In this document: positions 35,337-41,097 of the stretch, in pieces
How the letters are laid out: every line of letters begins with the position of its first letter
Numbering within the stretch: the first letter of the stretch is position 1
Source: an uncultured Planctomycetaceae bacterium
Lineage (GTDB): Bacteria; Planctomycetota; Planctomycetia; Planctomycetales; Planctomycetaceae
NCBI GenBank assembly: GCA_903924405.1
Contig: CAIYBH010000488.1
Coordinates: 1-41,097 of the forward strand
Direction: 5' to 3'
Length of the DNA: 41,097 nt
The notes under the pieces: model-generated
What the model was told of the DNA's origin: nothing
Database searches by the model: none
The model's input: only the letters and a program-made list of their open reading frames with translations
Translations under genes and position numbers: made by a program

Positions 35337-37640
35337 CTATGGCACTGTGTTGAGTGTAAAGCTTCGGGATCTGCCGTCTATCGACTGACCGTCTGAGAAA
35401 TGGATGGTGCGAGGTTCGTGTGTCAGATTCCAGACGATCCGGGACTGGGTTGAGTTCTGGTTGAAGGTGGCAGCCCATGGAGTGTCTGCGCTGGCCTGGC
35501 AATTCAGAGTTCCGAGTTGCTGAAACATGGAGATCCAGGCGAACGTCGCGGCTCGTGAATTACCAGCTTCGGGCTGAAAATCTGCGGGTCGCTGGTGCCA
35601 CAAATCAGCAGCGTCCCCGGGATCACTGAACGCGCGATACATCCACATCAGATCAGCCCAGCGGTCGAATCTGTGGCCATCGTTTCCATCACGAGCGGCA
35701 TTTTCCCGAATCAGTGCTGCAAAGTTTCTCTGTGGATATTCCGGGTGTCGGCCAAGGTAGAGAGACGCTGAGGTGAAGGGCAGGAAATTGATCCCGTGGA
35801 CCTCTTCGGGATTGTCTGAAAACCATGTCCCGTTGGCCCCTTTGCCGCCCCAGACCATAGTGACCACAGCAGGTGGATAGGTGTCCGGAAACAGTTCATC
35901 GTGCACATCGAACCAGTAATCGTCGATGGCTGCGGATTCCACGGCCAGCATCCATGCTCCGAGGCTGCGCAGATCCGGATCCTGCAACGCTTCCCCCAGC
36001 AGGAGAATCCCGAACCAGGCATTGATGGCTTCACTGGAGGATTCATTGTTGTTGCCGTCGCCGAATCGTGCATGTCCACTGGCCCATGAGTGCCCGGCAT
36101 AGGGGTCGAAGCAGCGCAGGAACGGAAACATGGGATCTTTGCGATCCGTGGAAGCGATGTCGCGGACCAGCAGCATCAGACACTGTTTCCAGCGCTGGCC
36201 CCACGCGGGATCCTGCAGTGACAGGCGAGCGGCAGCGTGCAGGAAGTATCCGTAATGAAAATGGTGATCATTCAGCTGATCATCACTGCCATAGCTGGCT
36301 GGCAGTCCGATCAGCGACCCCCAGTTCGGGTCCCACGCAAACAGTGACTCAGCAGGTTGCTTCACATTGCCGGAAGCGTCGTGAGCGGTGAGAAAGTCTT
36401 CCAGCACAGTGCGTAGTCGCCGTTGGCATTCCGCAGCCAGTTGCGGTTGTCCGGCCTGTTCCGCAAGTGGCAGCAGCGTCGCCCATTTGCCCAGTTGCTT
36501 ACCGAGCCAGTAGGTGTCGCCCTTCAGTTGAGGGGCTTCCGCCAGATCAGCCTGCAGCAGTGGGACAATTTCCTCGCGGGCAGTATCGTTCAGCAGTGGC
36601 AGAGCCGGTAGTAACGGCGGTAGTCGGTGAGTGGTCTGAAAGCTGTTCCCCTGCAGAACCTTCAAGGGTCCTCGAATGGAGGCGTACTGCAGATTGGAAA
36701 GCGCAGCGGTTGTGTGTCGCCATTGGTGAGGATAGAGGCACAGGATGGTACTGGGTTCATTGCCTTCCCAGGTACGAGTCGTGACCGTGAAGGTTGTATG
36801 GACCTGATTCTGTGCTGGCTGATACTCCCACTCGACTCGTGAATCAATGACGTGCGTGGCGGCGTGCTTTAACAGCATTTGCAGCGATTCGGGTCGTTCA
36901 TCCGGGATGGCTGCAATGGTGAACCATGGTTTTCCACCGGTTTCCGGGATCAGTCGAGTTGTGCCTGTTCCGGTCCAGGTGGATCCGGAAGGGGCGACCA
37001 GTGCATAGCGCCGGTTGTGAACTCTGACGACAAGGATATGGGGGGCGGGGCTGGTCTCTTCGATGAGGGGAGGCGTGGTGAATGTGATTGCCGGATGACC
37101 GCCTTCACAGACTGCGTAGACAAAGGGCGAGCCGTGCCCAAAGGTCAGCAGCAGCGAGTGAGGACCCTGCTGCATTCGAGTGGTAACGAACCAGTCACTG
37201 TAAGATTCGACGACTGCTGTCGGAAAGGATTCCACGGCAGCATGCCCAAGAATCAGATCGCTGCCGGGGCCGCCGATGTGGCCAAAGATGGCCGCCTGAT
37301 TAGCAGTGATCACGGGACCAGGATAAGAAATCTGCAGTCCTTGCGGCACAGCCTGCACGGCCAGTGGATGCGGATACATAGCGTCGGAAAGAGGTGCCCA
37401 TGCGAGGGAGCTCCACCAGTCATTGGTTGGCATGGCTCCCTGCAGCCCCGGGCTGCGATAGATTTGCGACTGTGGCGCTCGGCTATCCGGTGGCAGGCCG
37501 ATGAGCCACGATCCTGATCCGGAATCGGCGCGCTCAACCTGCTGGGCGGTTGCTGTTGATGGAAACTCAGTGCAGCTCAGCAGGATCAGCAGAGAGAGGA
37601 GGGCAGAGTGGCTGATGGCTGGCAATGGACGAGAGATCAT
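35337..37640 (-). CDS. GH81 endo-beta-1,3-glucanase
   Basis: This is a large secreted glycoside hydrolase of 767 residues. The start at 37640 gives a signal peptide to about 33 (ending STATA). The GH81 markers are MPTNDWWSSLAW (70-81), NDHHFHYGYFLHAAA (457-471) with an Asp of the active site, DPYAGHSWASG (512-522) and DGNNNESSSEAINAWFG (528-544), which contains the catalytic Glu. The enzyme cuts beta-1,3-glucans such as laminarin, curdlan or callose. It lies between PSCyt/PSD1 and DUF1501 on the same strand, 100 bp after PSD1. The C-terminal ~50 residues form a small beta extension (TLNCQ...SRSFTLNTVP). Confidence 0.93.
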   Translation of the reverse strand: MISRPLPAISHSALLSLLILLSCTEFPSTATAQQVERADSGSGSWLIGLPPDSRAPQSQIYRSPGLQGAMPTNDWWSSLAWAPLSDAMYPHPLAVQAVPQGLQISYPGPVITANQAAIFGHIGGPGSDLILGHAAVESFPTAVVESYSDWFVTTRMQQGPHSLLLTFGHGSPFVYAVCEGGHPAITFTTPPLIEETSPAPHILVVRVHNRRYALVAPSGSTWTGTGTTRLIPETGGKPWFTIAAIPDERPESLQMLLKHAATHVIDSRVEWEYQPAQNQVHTTFTVTTRTWEGNEPSTILCLYPHQWRHTTAALSNLQYASIRGPLKVLQGNSFQTTHRLPPLLPALPLLNDTAREEIVPLLQADLAEAPQLKGDTYWLGKQLGKWATLLPLAEQAGQPQLAAECQRRLRTVLEDFLTAHDASGNVKQPAESLFAWDPNWGSLIGLPASYGSDDQLNDHHFHYGYFLHAAARLSLQDPAWGQRWKQCLMLLVRDIASTDRKDPMFPFLRCFDPYAGHSWASGHARFGDGNNNESSSEAINAWFGILLLGEALQDPDLRSLGAWMLAVESAAIDDYWFDVHDELFPDTYPPAVVTMVWGGKGANGTWFSDNPEEVHGINFLPFTSASLYLGRHPEYPQRNFAALIRENAARDGNDGHRFDRWADLMWMYRAFSDPGDAADLWHQRPADFQPEAGNSRAATFAWISMFQQLGTLNCQASADTPWAATFNQNSTQSRIVWNLTHEPRTIHFSDGQSIDGRSRSFTLNTVP

Positions 37641-37740
37641 GTTCAGTTTTTCAGAAGACGGCCTGGTCACGTCTGTGCAGGCGGGCTTTGCTTTCGGCAG
37701 GAATCACGCGGACCGGGAATTCTGAGTGCACAACCTGCGC

Positions 37741-40398
37741 TCAGTCGATAAACATCAGCTCATTGCTCATCAGCAGCACCTGAGCCAGGGATTCGAGGGA
37801 GTTTTCGGTGAGAAACGACGTGAAATCGGCCGCCTCGAGTGGTGACGGGGCACGGCCCCACGTGATGTGGCAGAGTCTGTCGACGGTGGCTTCCGGGGTT
37901 TCTGCCTGACTGCGGGCGGCGAGGGCCTGAGCACGTTTCAGCATGAACGTGGAGTTCAGTGCAAACAGTGCCTGCTGGGGGACAGTGGTCATGGATCGAC
38001 GTGGTGTGGACGTATCCGCATTTGCAAAGTCAAAAGTCTGAACCATCGCGGGGATATTCTGACGTTCAACAAAAGCGTAGACCGTCCGGCGGATATTGGC
38101 TTCGTCGGTGATGTTGACAGGGCGACCGCCCATGGTCACATCCAGTTCTCCCGAGATGCTGAGCAGGGAATCCCGCATCTGTTCAAAATCCAGCCGCCTG
38201 CGATTCGCTCGCCAGTAGAGGGTGTTATTCGGGTCCTGCTCTGCCTGAGTCTTCATGGCAGGAGTGTCGGGCAGTGTTGAGCTGCGCTGCCAGGTTTGTG
38301 AGGTCATGATCAGTTCATGGAGGGGTTTAATTTTCCACTCGTGGCGAATGAGATAATCGGCAAGGAAGTCCAGCAGTTCGGCGTGCAATGGCGGCTTCGT
38401 CTGCAGTCCAAAGTCACCGGGGTTATCCACAAGTGATTCACCAAAGTGATGCATCCAGATTCGATTGACCCAGACTCGCGCGGTGAGTGGGTTTTTCGGA
38501 GAGGCGATGGCGTTAGCAAGGTCCAGTCGTCCGCCCCCATCGGGGAAGGGCTGAGGTTCGGACTGGCTGAGTGCATTCAGAAATCGGCGAGGAACGGGTG
38601 TTCCACGCAGCGAGGGATCACCACGCTGGAAAATGACGGGATCGCAAAGCACATCGGAATCGACAACGGTCATGGCTCGTGGCGCGGCACCGGGATGACG
38701 CACGGCGATGGCGTCAAGTTCTGCAACCAGCCCGCGAAAGGCATCGCCTGGAGTGCGATCGAGGTAGAAAACGACATCCTGCTGCGGGAACCAGACCGGA
38801 CCATCCTTCTCGGTCAGGAGTGCAGCAATCTGGTCGCCGGGTGTGGTTGTCGTTTTCCAGACATCATGAATGATTGTGCCATAGGCACGAGCGATTTCGG
38901 CGGGTGTTGTGGGGCGAGCAGCGACAAGTCCCTGAATAATCCGCTGGTCGATACCTCGGGAGATCCATTCATCGGGTTTGAGTGTGGGATCCAGCATGAG
39001 ATCATGCCACGGACCGAAGACAGGATCATCCGGGAAGGCTCTGCGCGCAATTGTCTGCCGCCAGCGTTTCGTGATTTGTGGGCGGAGCTGATCGGGAACC
39101 AGTGACAGAAAAAAGATCGCGGTTTCCGAGACATCAGGGGGCGTCGTGGCAACCTGCACGAGGTAGTCGGGGGTCCGTTCTCTGGCGATCTTCAGGGTCG
39201 ATTCGTAGTGCTGGCGTTCCTGTTCATTGACTTGTTTGAGTTTCGCTGCGAATTCCTGTTCGAACGCTTGTCCGTCAGGTGAAACGGCACCGATGCGGGG
39301 GCGGTCCAGTGGTTCGATACTGCTGGCAAACACACCGTACAGGGAATAGTAGTCGGCCGTTGGAACGGGGTCGAATTTGTGGTCATGGCAGCGAGCACAG
39401 GCCAGTGTGAGTCCCAGGAAACCGCGTCCTGTGACATCGATCTGGTCATCGATGACATCGTGGCGGTTGCGATCAAACATGCGTCCCAGCGTCAGTAATC
39501 CAAGTGCCGCCAGTTCAGGGGCATCCGGCGCAAGTCCAAGTCGGTCGGCAGCAAGTTGTTCGCGGATGAACTGATCGTAGGGCTTGTCGGCATTGAAAGC
39601 GTTGATGACATAGTCGCGATAGGTCCAGGCAAAGGGACGAACTCGGGCATCGCCATACATGAGCACGCCGTCCTTCGCGTCGGAGTAGCGCGCGATATCC
39701 AGCCAGTGTCGGCCCCAGCGTTCGCCGTATCGGGGGGAATTGAGCAGCGCGCGAATCAGATCGGGATACTGTTCACGCTGAGTCTGCAGTTGTTCGCTGG
39801 TGGGAGGTAAGCCGGTCAGGTCAAGGGCTGCGCGACGGATGAGTGTCGTCAGGTCTGCGGATTCGGTGGGAATGAAGCCGCGTTGTCGGAGTTTTTCATT
39901 GATCAGCGCATCGATCGGATGAGTGCTGCCATCCAGTTGTGGAGGAGTCAGGGGCTGAAAAGCCCAGTGTGTGCGTGCTGCTGTGTCGATGCTGGTCACG
40001 ACTTTTTCACCGGTGCGCGGATCGTGAGCCCCCTGTCGAATCCAGGTGGCAAGATCCTGTTGTTGAGCGGGCGACAATTTTCCACCAGCATCTGCTGGTG
40101 GCATCTGCAGATCCTCGTTCTGGTACGAAACGACGCGCATCAGAAGACTGGAAGCGGGATCTCCGGGAACAATCGCCGGGCCGCGTTCGCCACCGCGTTC
40201 CCAGCCACTGCGTGAATCCAGTCGCAGTCCTCCGGCCGCTTCATCGGGTCCATGACACTGATAGCAGTGCTGAACCAGCAGGGGGCGAATGCGATTTTCG
40301 AAGAACACGAGTTGATCGTCGGCTGTTGCAGAGCGCACGAGACAGGTGGTGTGCACATGGAGCAGCAGGAGCGGCAGAACGTAGGTCAGGTGTCTCAT
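37741..40398 (-). CDS. PSCyt1-DUF1549-DUF1553 (PSD1) secreted cytochrome
   Basis: This planctomycete-type protein has 885 residues from the start at 40398. A signal peptide covers about 1-26. The PSCyt1 domain has one heme c site C45-x2-C48-H49 (CYQCH), with axial Met candidates in LQMPPADAGGKL. DUF1549 follows (DALINEKLRQRGF, RRAALDLTGLPPT, RYGERWGRHWLDIARYSD), then a central domain, then DUF1553 (LTARVWVNRIWMHHFGESLVDNPGDFG) ending in a MSNELMFID-type C-terminus typical of the family. Role unknown; these proteins accompany DUF1501 and degradative enzymes, and an electron-transfer function in periplasmic carbohydrate breakdown is inferred. Confidence 0.93.
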   Translation of the reverse strand: MRHLTYVLPLLLLHVHTTCLVRSATADDQLVFFENRIRPLLVQHCYQCHGPDEAAGGLRLDSRSGWERGGERGPAIVPGDPASSLLMRVVSYQNEDLQMPPADAGGKLSPAQQQDLATWIRQGAHDPRTGEKVVTSIDTAARTHWAFQPLTPPQLDGSTHPIDALINEKLRQRGFIPTESADLTTLIRRAALDLTGLPPTSEQLQTQREQYPDLIRALLNSPRYGERWGRHWLDIARYSDAKDGVLMYGDARVRPFAWTYRDYVINAFNADKPYDQFIREQLAADRLGLAPDAPELAALGLLTLGRMFDRNRHDVIDDQIDVTGRGFLGLTLACARCHDHKFDPVPTADYYSLYGVFASSIEPLDRPRIGAVSPDGQAFEQEFAAKLKQVNEQERQHYESTLKIARERTPDYLVQVATTPPDVSETAIFFLSLVPDQLRPQITKRWRQTIARRAFPDDPVFGPWHDLMLDPTLKPDEWISRGIDQRIIQGLVAARPTTPAEIARAYGTIIHDVWKTTTTPGDQIAALLTEKDGPVWFPQQDVVFYLDRTPGDAFRGLVAELDAIAVRHPGAAPRAMTVVDSDVLCDPVIFQRGDPSLRGTPVPRRFLNALSQSEPQPFPDGGGRLDLANAIASPKNPLTARVWVNRIWMHHFGESLVDNPGDFGLQTKPPLHAELLDFLADYLIRHEWKIKPLHELIMTSQTWQRSSTLPDTPAMKTQAEQDPNNTLYWRANRRRLDFEQMRDSLLSISGELDVTMGGRPVNITDEANIRRTVYAFVERQNIPAMVQTFDFANADTSTPRRSMTTVPQQALFALNSTFMLKRAQALAARSQAETPEATVDRLCHITWGRAPSPLEAADFTSFLTENSLESLAQVLLMSNELMFID

Positions 40399-40980
40399 CA
40401 CTGCGGTTTTCCGATCGGTCTGAACCGGGATGTGTGCGGGGATCGTCGAGCGAGATTCGGGCTGGTGCAGCGTAGAACAGGATTGCTGCGGGGCAGGGCG
40501 GATCGTCAGGTCTGAACACTCCGGACTGTACCGGGACCTCATCAGTATGACGTGGTGAACGGGGGGAATGGAAGTCGTTGGCGTTCAGAAAAGGGTGAAG
40601 GAGCGAATAGGGCCGGGGCAGAAAAGGGGTCAGGAACCAATAGCCAAATGGCCCGAAGGGTGCTCCGCACTATTGGTTCCTGACCCCTTTTCTGCCCCCT
40701 GGTGGAGAACTTCGGCAGAATCGGCGAATTTTTCGCGAGTGATGAGAATGCAGTTGAGCACATTCTGAAAACACTGAAGGAGCCATCTTCAGGGGGATGC
40801 CTACCGCGGGTAATGTCCCACACGCGAGAGTCTTTCCTGGCAGCGGTCTCAGGACCGAGCGGGAGACTTCGTGGAATTGCCACATTCAGCCTTCAGCCGT
40901 CGTGATTTTCCCGGAGCGGATTTTGGGTGCTGCAGAGCTGGAATGTGACTGACTTTGTATTTGCCGGAGCCTGTGAGTTC
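40399..40980. other. Intergenic region with REP/MITE-like repeat
   Basis: No gene is supported in these 582 bp between divergent genes. It contains the 29-bp inverted repeat at 40615-40698. The remainder likely includes the promoters of the PSCyt/PSD1 run (minus) and of the partial gene at 40981 (plus). Confidence 0.5.
40615..40698. repeat. Perfect 29-bp inverted repeat, REP/MITE-like
   Basis: The left arm 40615-40643 and right arm 40670-40698 are exact reverse complements over 29 bp, with a 26-base loop. The core GGGGTCAGGAACC resembles motifs seen in REP elements tied to RAYT (IS200-like) transposases in proteobacteria and planctomycetes. The arms would fold into a very stable hairpin; it could be mobile by itself only with a transposase in trans. 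No transposase is in the window. Confidence 0.85.
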
Positions 40981-41097
40981 ATGAGACGACTTCTCTTCAC
41001 GATTCTGCCACTGCTGTCTGTCATGAATGCTGGCATGGTCGCCGCACAGAATCCGTTTTATGAGTGCGAACCGGTGGTGGAGTGCGAACCGGTGGAG
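40981..41097 (+). CDS. Partial secreted protein with Cys-Glu-Pro repeats
   Basis: The gene is cut by the window edge after 39 codons. An ATG at 40981 is followed by a signal peptide (MRRLLFTILPLLSVMNAG, cleavage likely after MVAA). The mature part begins QNPFYECEPVVECEPVE, two 6-residue ECEPV(V/E) units encoded by an 18-bp tandem repeat (GAGTGCGAACCGGTGG at 41062 and 41080). An elastic or cross-linked cell-envelope protein rich in Cys and Pro is possible, but the rest is not visible. Confidence 0.6.
   Translation, partial: MRRLLFTILPLLSVMNAGMVAAQNPFYECEPVVECEPVE

Noticed and set aside
36879..37517. 212-codon plus-strand frame
   Set aside because: Antisense to the GH81 gene with its conserved motifs; no similarity or ribosome-binding site.

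Overview
The window reads as chromosomal DNA of a marine-type planctomycete (Planctomycetales, Gimesia/Rubinisphaera/Fuerstiella-like). The marks are two DUF1559 pseudopilin-like proteins, a PSCyt1-DUF1549-DUF1553 (PSD1) cytochrome, a DUF1501 protein, secreted sulfatases, Tat-exported Gfo/Idh and amidohydrolase enzymes, and H4MPT-type C1 genes (fwdD/fwdB). No phage, transposase, rRNA, tRNA or CRISPR array was seen. The first ~815 bases are an exception: they are AT-rich, carry a (GT)n microsatellite and direct repeats, and replace the 3' end of the first DUF1559 gene. They look foreign or misassembled.

Regions: (1) 1-1565, an atypical left edge and a 3'-disrupted DUF1559 gene. (2) 2002-7982, a Pho module pstS-pstC-pstA-pstB-phoU-phoB. 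Two identically built Pho-box candidates, 7-bp direct repeats with an 11-bp period, lie before pstS and before phoU. (3) 8048-9880, a 2Fe-2S ferredoxin with its own terminator and an acidic protein of unknown function. (4) 10751-12052, a minus-strand DUF1559 gene preceded by a clear cobalamin riboswitch and a hairpin that masks its Shine-Dalgarno sequence. (5) 12144-18530, housekeeping genes: pyrE, a UbiA-family enzyme, a HAD phosphatase, moeA, an RluA-type pseudouridine synthase and a phytol/dolichol-kinase-like membrane protein. (6) 18656-21689, exported minus-strand proteins: amidohydrolase, alpha/beta hydrolase-like protein and a small secreted protein. (7) 21869-28909, a plus-strand metabolic run: cysE, fwdD, fwdB, queF, argH, and an exported nucleoside hydrolase translationally coupled to ribokinase. 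(8) 29107-40398, polysaccharide and sulfate-ester degradation: a plus-strand sulfatase, a convergent Gfo/Idh oxidoreductase, and a minus-strand run PSCyt/PSD1 - GH81 beta-1,3-glucanase - DUF1501 - sulfatase. (9) 40615-41097, a perfect 29-bp inverted repeat (REP/MITE-like) and the start of a secreted protein with Cys-Glu-Pro repeats, cut by the window edge.

How the genes work together: the Pst transporter, PhoU and the PhoB-type regulator form one phosphate-response unit whose operator can be read from the two boxes. MoeA supplies molybdopterin cofactor of the kind that FwdB/FwdD would need. The GH81-sulfatase run suggests use of a sulfated or laminarin-like beta-1,3-glucan. The most unusual item is a vitamin B12 riboswitch that appears to control a pseudopilin-like DUF1559 protein instead of a known cobalamin gene.
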